37,253 nt of DNA from a virus, in IMG/VR virus record IMGVR_UViG_3300033146_003056, positions 1 to 37,253 of that record. One strand, written 5' to 3'. The notes under the pieces are model-generated. The model had not been told where the DNA came from. It searched no databases and saw nothing but the letters and a program-made list of their open reading frames with translations. Positions 1 to 9,660 of this stretch are shown here, in pieces; the stretch's first letter is position 1, and every line of letters starts with the position of its first letter. The position numbers and the translations under genes were made by a program.

Positions 1-1
1 A

Positions 2-3000
2 ATTCAATCTAATGTTCATGATGCTCTAATAAAAACTGATACAGAATTATTAACTGGGTCTTCTATTATAACGAATGAAGTTGATACCAATTTAACTCTT
101 GGTGTAGTTGAAGTATCATCAGCAACTAATTTTTCTATATCAATATTTGGAGGTGAGCTTGTATTAGGTATTTCTGATATTCTTGAATCTACTACATTGA
201 TTAATAGCAATGTATATGATACTGATATGTCATTTGGTGTTGTTGAACCATTACAATGTAGTTTTTGTTATATAGGTACAGTTGTTAGTGAACCTGAGTT
301 ATTATTTGGATTGGTAGAATTATTATCTAGTACTGTATTTAGCATATCAATTACAGATGCTGATTTAAACCTTGGAGATGTTGTTCTATTATCATCTACA
401 ATTAATATTGAATCAAAGATCTTATCTTTCTTACAAATTCCTGGAATATTAGAATTATTATCAGGAAATATTGATTATGTATCAATTGTTGATTCAAGTG
501 TATTAGATGTAAGTGTAGTGGGTTTATCATCAACTACATCAGTTGTTTCATTTGTTGATAATGAAATCTTATATGGTACATCTGAAAGCTTAACTGCTGT
601 TATACATTGTCAATCAAATATAGAACCAGTGTTATTGATTGGTGTATCTGAAGTTCTTAGATCATCAATTAGTATTGTTAGTATTGTTAATTCTCCTGAA
701 ATTATAAAACCATCTGGTTTATCAAGTACTATTAATGTTGTTTCTAATATAACTTCAGTATTTGTAACAGGAGATCCAGAAGAATTATCATCAACTATTA
801 ATGTTTCTTCATTAGTTAAAGATACTAGTTTAGTAATTGGTGATATTGCATATTTAACTGCTACAACAAATATAATTACTAATGTTACTGGTGCAACTAC
901 TTATATTGGTATAGAAGAAACTTTAACTGCTACTAATAATATTGTTTCATCTATTATTGATATTGAATTAGTTGTTGGATTAATAGAATTAGTAACAGCT
1001 ACAGAAACAATTCAATCAAATGTTAATGATGCTTATTTAATTTCTCCTATTATATATACTAGTGGTTCTATTAGTATTATAACAAATGTATATAATTCTG
1101 AATTAAATGTTACATTGTCATTATCATCTACATGTTCAGTTATATCAGTTATATCAGGTAATATTGTACCAGGTGTTGTTGAGGTTGCTAGTAGTATTGC
1201 AATAGCAATTAGTGATATATTATCTGAATTAACTCTTGGTGTTAGTGAAGATTTATCATCAACCGCTGCTATTAATGTAGATATAAATGCTTTAACACCA
1301 ATCAATATGCAATGGTTGAATATAACTGCATTTGCTGATAGTGAAGTTGGTGATATTAGATTATTAATTGGTGATTTCACTGGTATTGCAAGTTCTGTTG
1401 TTTCTGTTACAGATGCTATATTAACATTTGGTGTTGAAGAAGTATTGTCTTCTACTATAGATGTTGTGTTAGTTGTTGGTGATATTGAATTAGTTATTGG
1501 ATTAATATCTCCTCTTACATCAACTATTAATGTTGTTTCTGATGTACCAACAACTGATTTGGTAGAAGTAATATCAAGCTCTATTATTATTCATTCAGTT
1601 GTTTCAGATTCTCATTTAGCATTAGGTGCAGAAACAGGGTTATCAAGTATTTCTATAACTCAAACAACAGTTGGCAGTGATATTACATTAGGTATTGAAA
1701 CTCCATTGACAGCTACTGCTGGACCTATTTCAACTACATCTAATGCATACTTCTTAATTGCTAATTACTTTGGTGGTAGTTCATCTGAAACTGAGATTTG
1801 GGGTACATTAACATTAGGTGTGGCTGAACATTTCGAAAGTGGAAATGCTTACGTTGATTCAAATGTTAGTAATAATGATGGTCTTATAATTGGTGCAATT
1901 GATCTAAATGTAAATTATGGTATAGAATCAAATGTTAATTCAATATTAGGTGTTGAATATGCTTTTGTGAGTTCACCATTAATTCAATCTGTAGTAATTG
2001 TTGATTTATCAGTTGGTAGTGTTACATCACTTGAACATTCATCAGTTATTACAACTAATGTTTCTAATGCTGAATTAGATTTTGGCGCTGATGTTGTATT
2101 GACAGCAGATTTATTTATTGAATCATTTGTTGATGGTTTTATTTATACTGGAAAAGAATATGGTATTAGATCAGATGTTCATATTCAAAGTATAGTTAAT
2201 GATGTTGAATTATTTATTGGTGGTAATTCTGAATTACATTCTCAAGCTCATATACAATCATTAATTATCACACCATACCTTAGAAAAGGTATTGATGAAG
2301 AATTATCATCAACAGTTATTGCTCAAACAACACATGAACCTATACAGGTAATTGTTGGGGTTTCAGAATTATTATCGAGTACTATATTTTCAATTTCTAT
2401 AACTGATTCTAACCTTACTATAGGTCTTGATACAGGATTTAGTGCAACTAGTATAGTTGAGACATCTTCGAGTGGACATATACTAATAGGAACCACTGAG
2501 ATACTATCCTCAACTAGCAATATTGCTTCTTTAATGAGTTTAGGGAATGAACTATATATAAGCATTGCTCTTGATGCATCTATAGTAAATACCTCATATA
2601 TACATGTATCTGATATAATAATTGGTTCACAAGAATCTCTATCTGCAAATATTGATATTGGTTCATCAGCTAATGCTGAGTATATTGTTGGACAACATGA
2701 ATCTTTAATTGGTGCTGCTTTATTTGATACTAAAGTAAGTTGTAGTTTAGATATTGGATATGCAGAACATTTATCAGGTTCAGCTATTTGTATTATTAAT
2801 ATATATGATTTAGATTTTATAGGTATTGTTGAAGAATTATCAAGTATTGTTTCTGCTCAATCAAGAATTGATACATTTTTGAACTTAGGTGTTGCTAATC
2901 AATTAGCAAGCTCAGTTAATATTGTTCAAAGTATTACATCATCTGATTTAGTTATTGGTTTAGATACAATATTAACTGCAACTACAAATCCTTGGGTTGA

Positions 3001-3290
3001 ATCTAATTCAGATACATTATGGTTAGATATTGAACATTATGCTTCTATAACAGTTCAATCAAATGTTGATGCTTATATTACAATGGGTCATCTTGATAAT
3101 TCAATTTCTAGTACAATTATTATTAACACTGAATGTGATATAGATCCAATGTATTTAGGTGAGGATGAAATATTAAATGCTAGTATATTAGCTCAATCAA
3201 TTGTTAATGTAGTATTTAGTCTTGGAGTTGTTAATGAATGGTTAGATTCATCAATTAATTGTATTAGTTTAGTTGGTACTAAAACTGAAT
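2..3290 (+). repeat. Array of ~23-codon degenerate repeats (about 45 copies)
   Basis: The translated unit LSSTINIxSxVxxxxLxIGxxE recurs at a spacing of 22-23 residues across the whole stretch. Copies are diverged at DNA level, so the array is old, unlike the near-identical copies at 7371-7577. The copy number is estimated by dividing length by period, not counted individually. Confidence 0.75.
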
Positions 3291-3889
3291 TAAATATTGA
3301 TACAATTGATAGATATAGAAGAAGAATTACAGCTGACTTACAGTATTGGTACGATCATTTTGTAGTTAATCATAAATCATTAAATGTTAATCAAATACAA
3401 TTTCCATCAGCTAATCAAGTTTATGAACAATCATTTATAGAGTTATTATTTAATGATGAATATGATAAAACAAGTTATAGATATTTATATAGAGAAATTT
3501 TAGATAAACAATCATGGCCAGATGCTATTAAAACAAGAATGATGTTAAATCCTGATACTGCTCACTATTATATAGCAGATGGTGATGATCCAGAAGTTCA
3601 TAATATTAACTTATATGATATTCAATCACATGATATAGTAATGATGGATAGATTATTAGTATATAGATTAGAATCAGAAAATGCTACATTGGTTGGAATT
3701 GATTATGATAATTTAGATACATCATTAGCTAAGATGATTTATATTTATTTAGAACTTAAATTAACAGGAAATTATTCTAAATATGATAACTCAGCTATAT
3801 TTACAACAAGAGTTAATTCATTAGAAACATGTTATGAGACGTATCTTACTCAGAGCATCTTTGAACATGTATCAAATAAAGGAACATAA
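2..3889 (+). CDS. Giant repeat tail-fibre/baseplate-like protein, 5' truncated by the window
   Basis: The frame is open from base 2 and continues without a stop through the first internal ATG (197), so the real start lies left of the window. About 1,065 residues after that ATG are repeats of roughly 22-23 residues with the pattern G-x-x-E-x-L-S-S-T-x-x-I-x-S-x-V, alternating hydrophobic and Ser/Thr/Asn residues as expected for stacked beta strands (beta-solenoid or fibrous shaft). A few Trp-containing insertions interrupt it near 1310, 1790 and 2990. The last ~200 residues (from about 3290) are different: charged, Tyr-rich, predicted helical, beginning near TIDRYRRRITADLQYWYD. No enzyme motif is seen. 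The next gene starts about 37 bases downstream and carries the same repeats, so both probably belong to one fibre or baseplate-periphery assembly. The product could equally be an adhesin-like virion decoration; the structural role is inference. Confidence 0.75.
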   Translation: MQSNVHDALIKTDTELLTGSSIITNEVDTNLTLGVVEVSSATNFSISIFGGELVLGISDILESTTLINSNVYDTDMSFGVVEPLQCSFCYIGTVVSEPELLFGLVELLSSTVFSISITDADLNLGDVVLLSSTINIESKILSFLQIPGILELLSGNIDYVSIVDSSVLDVSVVGLSSTTSVVSFVDNEILYGTSESLTAVIHCQSNIEPVLLIGVSEVLRSSISIVSIVNSPEIIKPSGLSSTINVVSNITSVFVTGDPEELSSTINVSSLVKDTSLVIGDIAYLTATTNIITNVTGATTYIGIEETLTATNNIVSSIIDIELVVGLIELVTATETIQSNVNDAYLISPIIYTSGSISIITNVYNSELNVTLSLSSTCSVISVISGNIVPGVVEVASSIAIAISDILSELTLGVSEDLSSTAAINVDINALTPINMQWLNITAFADSEVGDIRLLIGDFTGIASSVVSVTDAILTFGVEEVLSSTIDVVLVVGDIELVIGLISPLTSTINVVSDVPTTDLVEVISSSIIIHSVVSDSHLALGAETGLSSISITQTTVGSDITLGIETPLTATAGPISTTSNAYFLIANYFGGSSSETEIWGTLTLGVAEHFESGNAYVDSNVSNNDGLIIGAIDLNVNYGIESNVNSILGVEYAFVSSPLIQSVVIVDLSVGSVTSLEHSSVITTNVSNAELDFGADVVLTADLFIESFVDGFIYTGKEYGIRSDVHIQSIVNDVELFIGGNSELHSQAHIQSLIITPYLRKGIDEELSSTVIAQTTHEPIQVIVGVSELLSSTIFSISITDSNLTIGLDTGFSATSIVETSSSGHILIGTTEILSSTSNIASLMSLGNELYISIALDASIVNTSYIHVSDIIIGSQESLSANIDIGSSANAEYIVGQHESLIGAALFDTKVSCSLDIGYAEHLSGSAICIINIYDLDFIGIVEELSSIVSAQSRIDTFLNLGVANQLASSVNIVQSITSSDLVIGLDTILTATTNPWVESNSDTLWLDIEHYASITVQSNVDAYITMGHLDNSISSTIIINTECDIDPMYLGEDEILNASILAQSIVNVVFSLGVVNEWLDSSINCISLVGTKTELNIDTIDRYRRRITADLQYWYDHFVVNHKSLNVNQIQFPSANQVYEQSFIELLFNDEYDKTSYRYLYREILDKQSWPDAIKTRMMLNPDTAHYYIADGDDPEVHNINLYDIQSHDIVMMDRLLVYRLESENATLVGIDYDNLDTSLAKMIYIYLELKLTGNYSKYDNSAIFTTRVNSLETCYETYLTQSIFEHVSNKGT

Positions 3890-3926
3890 TATAAAATAGA
3901 GACAACCAATTTAAAGGAGTTTGATA

Positions 3927-6900
3927 GTGTTTACAATTGATGATCTTTGGAGAATAATGGAGTTCCTAAAAGATGGGACTACTAATCCTAATCTTAGCGA
4001 ATTAACAACCACTTTAGCGACATCAGAAAAAGAAATTACTAATTCATTTTTTGAACAAATATTAGATCAACAAACTTTTAATTCTGAGGATTATAGAAGA
4101 TTACGTACTATGATAATAGATTGGTACTCTTCTCATAAAACAATATCAACAACTCAAAAATTAGTTTCAGATGTACATACTTTACCAGATAAACATTTAA
4201 GTGAATTATTTAAAAGCTTTGGATTTCCTATTGGTTTAAATTTAGTACCACTAACATCAAAAGCTAATTTCTTTTTAGATTTAGTAAATTTTTATAAGAA
4301 AAAAGGAACTCCAGAAACCTTAGTAGATGTTTTAGATTACTATGGATTTTCAGATACTGATTTAATTGAATATTGGTTGCAGAAAGATCAACATGGTAAT
4401 ATTATATTTAGAGGAACATCTGTAAGATTAGCTTCTGCAGGAAGTACACTATTATTAGATTCAGATGTTCCTTATGATAAACTTGTTTCTACTGATCCTC
4501 ATTGGTTTCAAACTAAAGATCAAATTGAAAATTTAATTCAAACTAAAAAAATTAATTTACCTTCTAAAACACCATATTTTTCTTTGAGTTCAATATTTTC
4601 ATTATTTACAATTACTATATCATTGTCAATATTATTTAGAGTTGTTGAAGATCAATATGATAGATATATGGCAGGTCAAGAAATTGCAAATAATATTCTA
4701 GTTAAAAATCTAGGATTAATACTTCCAATTTTAGATGTATATGTTGGAACAATTTATGCATTTGAAAGAATGTTTGGATATGGTTCTACTACTACATTTA
4801 CTAGATATAATTGTTATAATGGATCATTGGATTATATCGGAGACCCTCCACTACCACAAAATTTATCAAATCTAACTAAAGTATATGAAGATCTTATTTC
4901 TAGACCAATTTCTAGATTAGATAGAGATACAAGACTAGTTGAATTAATTAATTCCTGGACTCGTCCTTTATCTCAAAATTTTTTAAATTCTATTAATGCA
5001 TCTGAACCATTCTTAGAAGCTTTAAATCCTAATTTTAAAGCTGTTATTGATTCATGGTTTGATGTTGGAGATCAAAGTTATTTAATAACATATTTAATTG
5101 GAACATTAGATAATTGGATTAGATTAAATATTGATTCTAAATCTCCAAGTTTAGTTATTACAATGTTAGGTCTTGGTTTTAGAGATGAATTAATGAATAT
5201 TATTAATTTCTTTAAACCATATAGAGCAAGATTAGCTTATATGGATACAGCATATTCTATTAAGAATCCATTAACTGAATCTGTAATATTAGATGAGTGG
5301 TTGTTAACTCAAATAGAACAAAACCAACATGATAGCATAAGACCTCCTGGTGGATATTGTGAAGCTATAAGTCAGCAACAAATAGATGATATAGAAAATT
5401 TTGATTGGTATGCTTTAATTGATGAATGGAAATGGGACAAAGGTAAGTTCTTTGATCAACCTCCAGTAGCTCCAAAGACACCAGTTAAGAAGTCTATTTT
5501 ACCAATATCAGGTTGTGAAAACTTAGAATGGTGGTATGATATTGGAAAAAAATATGATATTCCTATTCCTCCAGAATATTTAAATTTTAAATATGATAGT
5601 GGTGGATATTACGATATAATTCCATATCTACAAAGATGTTTAATGGAATTAATTAAACATCATCCAAAAGGTGGTTTATGTGATTATGTAGATTATAAAA
5701 TTGGTACATTTTATCACGACAGAGTTGGTATGCGCAATCGTTTTGATAGACATTGGGATGAAGAAGCTAGTTTTGACTCTGGAATAGAAGAACAATGGGC
5801 TGACAAAATTATTATAGAAGATGGACGTCTTATTAATGATGAAGTAGTTGTTGATGATACCGAACAAAATAAAGTAATTATAGTTAGAAATTATCACTCA
5901 GATTTTGATACAGGTGGTTCGTTCGATGGGTATGTTGAAGAAGTAGTTACTATTCCTAGCAATCCAATGATTGATATAAATCAAAGTTTTAGAGAAACTT
6001 TTGGTAATACACCTCCATTACAAATGGATAGAGGTGATACTTATGATACAGATTATTCTCAAGCTATTGTAAGAGATGAATTTTATATTGAAATATCATA
6101 CAGAGGGTATTGTAATATTTCATCTAATGTTGGAAGATATCCAACAAGTTTTGATAGTGGCAATACATATGATAGATTAACTGATTTAACAATTGATTCT
6201 CCTCATCCTGTAAATTATGATCTTGGTGGTGTTTATGATACTGTATCTGCATTAAATATGTTTGATGAAAATATATTTGAATTTTTGTCAGGATCTATTA
6301 ATTGTTCTACTAATATAAATGTCTCTCATTTAGTAGGTGGTGGCATTGAAAATTTTCTTGGATATGTAGATATTTCTTCAGATGTTGAAGGAATAATAAG
6401 TTTAATTGGTGTTTCAGAAACATTAAGTTCATCAATTAATATTTTTAGTAATATTTTATCAAACTTATATACTGGAGCAGTAACTGAGTTATTATCTAGT
6501 TCAATTACTATTTCTAATGTTGGCGGAAATCCAGAACTGATAGTTAGTGGTACAGAAGAATTATCATCTTCATCTAATATAAATACTACAATTCAATGTC
6601 TATTAACTATTGGTATTATGGAGTTAATAAGTACAAATATGAGTATTAGTTCTACAGTTTATAATACTGAATTAATTATTGGATTATTTGAGAGTCTTAC
6701 ATCTGTTAGCAATATAGAATCTAACACTTTATTAGATCCTAATTTAATTGTTGTTAATTCTTTATATAATCCAAAGAGTTTTATTATTGATATTGAAAAT
6801 AATTATGGAGATTCAACAGATCTTGCTTTAATGGGTGTTAGATTTGCTAGAGGTGGAATTATTTATGATATAGGAACACCTGGTTTAAACTATACATCAT

Positions 6901-8030
6901 ATGCAACATCAACTAAGAGTTCTGGTTCTTATGCTCCTTGGAGAGTATTCTTTGATGGAAGTTCATTAACTGGTACTGTTGAAAATTGGGCATCTAATTC
7001 AGCGATAACAAATCAAAGATTAATATGTAATTTTGGTAATACTCTTGCTATAGATGAAATTATTTTCTATAATTATCATGCATCTGGTACTAATACTGAT
7101 AGAGGTATTAAAAATATCAAAATATACTTATCTGATAATAATCAATCTAATACATCATATGGTTCAACTATTACTAGTAGCACATTAGTATATGAAGGAT
7201 CTATTGGAGAACATACTTCAGTGGATGAAGAAAATCCACAGTCAATAACTATTGGAGTTTATAAAGGAACAGTTAGTATAAACAGTAATGTTACAGCTCA
7301 AGAATTAGAGTTTGATGTTGTATCAACTTCAACTACTATTACTAGTAATGTTAATGGTTCTTTAGATATTGGGTTTAATGAAAGTTTATTGTCAAGTTCT
7401 AATAATATAACTACTGATTGTATAGCTGATTTAAATACAGGTTTAAATGAAAGTTTATTGTCAAGTTCTAATAATATAACTACTAATTGTATAGCTGATT
7501 TAAATACAGGTGATGTTGAAACTCTGTTATCAAGTTCTAATAATATAACTACTACTGTTAATTCTAATATAGAACTTGGAAATATCGAAGAATTAGTAGG
7601 AAATTCTAATGTTATTAGTACAATTTATTCTATCTTAGAAATTGAATTAATAATTAGAGGTTCATCTAATAGTATTGTTGATACTAATGTTAACTTAGAA
7701 ATTGAGCTGCTTATTATAGGTTCATCTAATTCATATACTATTGTTAATTCAGTTATAGATACTGGAGATAATGAAGAATTAGTTGGAAGTTTTAATATAA
7801 CTACTATTGTTAATTCTAATATAGAACTTGGAGAAATAGAAGAATTATTTGGAAGTTCTAATTTAATTACTAATACTAATGTTAACTTGGAAATTGAGTT
7901 AGTAATTGAAAGTTCTTCTAATTATACATCTAATGTATATAATAGTATATTAAATATTGGTCAAGTTGAGATATTAAATAGTAATTCTGCCATAGAATGC
8001 GGATGTGATGCTTCATTAACAGTTGTATAG
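3927..8030 (+). CDS. Baseplate-attached fibre protein: gpI/gp7-like N-terminus, repeats, discoidin-like domain
   Basis: The GTG at 3927 is preferred over the TTG at 3921 because AAAGGAG (3913-3919) then has 7-base spacing. Residues ~1-560 are non-repetitive; around residue 125 the segment FYKKKGTPETLVDVLDYYGF resembles the GT-containing helix of P2 gpI-type tail proteins that link fibres to the baseplate. Between residues ~555 and 775 the motif [FYM]DxGxx[YF]D occurs about five times (near 5593, 5904, 6025, 6150, 6216). From ~780 the protein changes to the 23-residue repeats of the upstream gene. At ~950-1113 a globular domain interrupts them; its APWRVFFDG, NFGNTLAIDEIIFYNYH and DRGIKNIKIY segments look like an F5/8 type C (discoidin) jelly roll, a common carbohydrate-binding fold. 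Repeats resume to the end. I infer a host-recognition fibre fused to its baseplate anchor; no homology search was possible. Confidence 0.7.
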   Translation: MFTIDDLWRIMEFLKDGTTNPNLSELTTTLATSEKEITNSFFEQILDQQTFNSEDYRRLRTMIIDWYSSHKTISTTQKLVSDVHTLPDKHLSELFKSFGFPIGLNLVPLTSKANFFLDLVNFYKKKGTPETLVDVLDYYGFSDTDLIEYWLQKDQHGNIIFRGTSVRLASAGSTLLLDSDVPYDKLVSTDPHWFQTKDQIENLIQTKKINLPSKTPYFSLSSIFSLFTITISLSILFRVVEDQYDRYMAGQEIANNILVKNLGLILPILDVYVGTIYAFERMFGYGSTTTFTRYNCYNGSLDYIGDPPLPQNLSNLTKVYEDLISRPISRLDRDTRLVELINSWTRPLSQNFLNSINASEPFLEALNPNFKAVIDSWFDVGDQSYLITYLIGTLDNWIRLNIDSKSPSLVITMLGLGFRDELMNIINFFKPYRARLAYMDTAYSIKNPLTESVILDEWLLTQIEQNQHDSIRPPGGYCEAISQQQIDDIENFDWYALIDEWKWDKGKFFDQPPVAPKTPVKKSILPISGCENLEWWYDIGKKYDIPIPPEYLNFKYDSGGYYDIIPYLQRCLMELIKHHPKGGLCDYVDYKIGTFYHDRVGMRNRFDRHWDEEASFDSGIEEQWADKIIIEDGRLINDEVVVDDTEQNKVIIVRNYHSDFDTGGSFDGYVEEVVTIPSNPMIDINQSFRETFGNTPPLQMDRGDTYDTDYSQAIVRDEFYIEISYRGYCNISSNVGRYPTSFDSGNTYDRLTDLTIDSPHPVNYDLGGVYDTVSALNMFDENIFEFLSGSINCSTNINVSHLVGGGIENFLGYVDISSDVEGIISLIGVSETLSSSINIFSNILSNLYTGAVTELLSSSITISNVGGNPELIVSGTEELSSSSNINTTIQCLLTIGIMELISTNMSISSTVYNTELIIGLFESLTSVSNIESNTLLDPNLIVVNSLYNPKSFIIDIENNYGDSTDLALMGVRFARGGIIYDIGTPGLNYTSYATSTKSSGSYAPWRVFFDGSSLTGTVENWASNSAITNQRLICNFGNTLAIDEIIFYNYHASGTNTDRGIKNIKIYLSDNNQSNTSYGSTITSSTLVYEGSIGEHTSVDEENPQSITIGVYKGTVSINSNVTAQELEFDVVSTSTTITSNVNGSLDIGFNESLLSSSNNITTDCIADLNTGLNESLLSSSNNITTNCIADLNTGDVETLLSSSNNITTTVNSNIELGNIEELVGNSNVISTIYSILEIELIIRGSSNSIVDTNVNLEIELLIIGSSNSYTIVNSVIDTGDNEELVGSFNITTIVNSNIELGEIEELFGSSNLITNTNVNLEIELVIESSSNYTSNVYNSILNIGQVEILNSNSAIECGCDASLTVV
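7371..7577 (+). repeat. Three in-frame 69-bp tandem repeats
   Basis: Units start at 7371, 7440 and 7509. The first two differ at only three of 69 bases, and the third shares the central tcaagttctaataatataac block. Each encodes 23 residues ending in DLNTG or its equivalent. A looser higher-order repeat of about 252 bp follows, with gttaattctaatatagaact at 7557 and 7809. The near identity implies recent expansion within the fibre gene. Confidence 0.85.
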
Positions 8031-8037
8031 AACATAT

Positions 8038-8045
8038 TATAAATA
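8038..8045 (+). promoter_or_regulatory. TATAAATA box, possible T4-type late promoter
   Basis: An exact match to the T4 late-promoter consensus TATAAATA lies just after the stop at 8030 and 62 bases before the next ATG (8107). In a genome this AT-rich an 8-base match can arise by chance, and the other late genes here do not show the box consistently. Hairpin-forming sequence (cagact/agtctg, about 8060-8090) follows before the ribosome binding site. Confidence 0.25.
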
Positions 8046-8106
8046 GTCCATCTTATTCCACAGACTTTAAACATGAAGCATCTAGTCTGTATGCTTAGGA
8101 GATATT

Positions 8107-8798
8107 ATGGTATATACAAATAAGTTCGTAGCAGTAATCAAATGTAATGGTAAAATTCTCAGAGAAGTATCTAAAGAGAATGATGTCATCCTCCCTTTTG
8201 GAGCAGAGTATTCTATCCTATTAAAAAATCTTGATAATAGAAGAGCGGTTGCAGAGGTTTCTATTGATGGAACTGATGTGTTGGATGGAAGAAGACTTGT
8301 TATTGATGCTAATGATGATACCGAATTAAAAGGTGTTATGGTTAATAATGCAGTTAAGAATGCTTTCAAATTTATTCAAAAAACAGAAAAAATCCAAGAT
8401 CATCGTGGTGATAAAATTGATGATGGTTTTATTCGTATTAAGTTTGGTTTTGAAAGAGTAGTAGATTATACTTGGACAACTACTACTTATCCAACAGTAT
8501 ATAGATCTTTCTATAGCAATACTGATGTAAAGTATGGTGGTTGTCATAATGATATGGGTACTGCTAAAGGTATCGTAGGTCAGTCAGAAAAGATTTTAAT
8601 TCAACTCATGTTGGTACTATCGAGGATCATGGTGTTATCATTATTAGATTAAAAGGTACTGATAAAACATATACACCGTTTAAAAATCCTTTATTTGTTT
8701 CAACTAAGTTTGAATGTCCTACTTGTGGAACTAAATCAAGACATGGTGTAAAGTTTTGTCCAGAATGTGGAACTAATATACAGGTTGTAGTTAGATAA
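8107..8798 (+). CDS. Conserved phage protein with C-terminal zinc ribbon, split by a -1 frame change
   Basis: The ATG at 8107 follows TAGGAGATATT. The first frame runs to 8652, but its end after ...GIVGQSEK is out of character. Reading on in the -1 frame from about 8589 gives DFNSTHVGTIEDHGVIIIRL and then a zinc ribbon, CPTCG-(12)-CPECG, with stop TAA at 8796-8798; the product is about 230 residues. The -1 frame is closed by TAA at 8565 and has no ATG of its own, so the ribbon cannot easily be a separate gene. The switch coincides with gaaaag (8587-8592): one extra A would restore the frame, or the ribosome could slip by -1 at A AAG. The N-terminal part (VAVIKCNGKILREVSKEND, LPFGAEYSILLKNLDNRRA, HRGDKIDDGFIRIKFGFE) resembles a protein found in many large phages; its function is unknown to me. 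Confidence 0.65.
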
Positions 8799-8827
8799 AA
8801 AATAAACAAAAAACAAAAGATGGACTA

Positions 8828-8862
8828 ATGGGAACCCATATAGAAATTGGGTTCTCATTTTT
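8828..8862 (+). terminator. Rho-independent terminator after the zinc-ribbon gene
   Basis: An 11-bp stem, atgggaaccca (8828-8838) with tgggttctcat (8848-8858), containing one G-U pair, has an 8-base loop and is followed by a T run to 8862. It lies 30 bases after the stop at 8798. Confidence 0.8.
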
Positions 8863-8899
8863 CCGTATACATTACTAATCATATATAAAAATAAGAACA
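8863..8899 (+). promoter_or_regulatory. CCGTATA/AGAACA element, copy A
   Basis: CCGTATA at 8863-8869 directly follows the terminator T run, and AGAACA sits at 8894-8899, 31 bases later. The same pair recurs at 11790-11825 and 12130-12162, each time right after a hairpin and upstream of a plus-strand late gene. Position and repetition suggest a phage-specific promoter or an RNA-processing site; neither is proven. Confidence 0.5.
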
Positions 8900-8948
8900 A
8901 AATAAAAAGCTAAATTAGATTTGCAATGATCACTAAAGGAGTTATAGA

Positions 8949-9626
8949 ATGGAAGATAAAAAGATTAAAGATAAAGAAACTATAGTCGTGAATGTTAACG
9001 ATAACTATGGTGATTCATGTATTAAAGATTCAGTTAATAGTATAGGTACTAAATCTAGAAAACCAGAAGGATATGTTGAAATATATTCTATTGATGAGGA
9101 TGGTAATAAGAAATTAGTTGGTAAAAGTAATTTAGTTTTATTTAAGGGAAGAGAATGGATTGCTTCAAGAATTTGTAATGTTAACAATGGAAATATTGAT
9201 GCAAATGAAGATGAGTTCATATCATGGTTTGGTCTTGGTAATGGTGGAACACCTATTGGTGATCCTTTAAATCCAAATACTCCTACTAATGGTATGGAAG
9301 ATTTATCAAATGAAATTGGGGTGCATAGTACAGATATAGAGTGTGCTGATTATAGAGCAGGAGCTTATTATAAACACCCACTTGATTCAATAGATTTTCA
9401 ACAAGATGCTTTAAATGATGATAAATGGTTGATATTAAAAGTTACTACAACTATATCAGTCGATCATGCAAATGGTTATAATTTAAATGAAGCTGGACTG
9501 TTTACTTCAAATAGTAATGCTGGTGAACATTTAGGTCCATTTAATATTTTTAGTATAGTTACATTTCCAACAATTGTCAAAGATGATTCAAGACAATTAG
9601 TATTTTACTGGTACTTATACTGCTAA
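8949..9626 (+). CDS. Putative tail/baseplate structural protein
   Basis: The ATG at 8949 has AAAGGAG (8935-8941) upstream. The product has 225 residues: an acidic/basic N-terminus (~1-40), then GYVEIYSIDEDGNKKLVGKSN followed by a globular domain rich in Gly, Asn and Trp. The C-terminal segments NEAGLF, IVTFPTIVKDDSRQLVF and WYLYC match a pattern I associate with small phage tail proteins that precede or decorate fibres. It is the first gene after a terminator and the CCGTATA/AGAACA element and probably shares a transcript with the sheath gene 130 bases downstream. Structural class is inferred from context and pattern, without a firm family name. Confidence 0.5.
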   Translation: MEDKKIKDKETIVVNVNDNYGDSCIKDSVNSIGTKSRKPEGYVEIYSIDEDGNKKLVGKSNLVLFKGREWIASRICNVNNGNIDANEDEFISWFGLGNGGTPIGDPLNPNTPTNGMEDLSNEIGVHSTDIECADYRAGAYYKHPLDSIDFQQDALNDDKWLILKVTTTISVDHANGYNLNEAGLFTSNSNAGEHLGPFNIFSIVTFPTIVKDDSRQLVFYWYLYC

Positions 9627-9660
9627 TAAAAAGATAAATATAAAAGGTTAAATTAGAGAT

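Noticed and set aside
1033-1380. A minus-strand frame inside the first fibre gene
   Set aside because: It has no ribosome binding site and is embedded in the clear repeat coding region.
7371-7577. Regular repeats considered as a CRISPR array
   Set aside because: The repeats are contiguous, in frame and without spacers; they are protein-coding.
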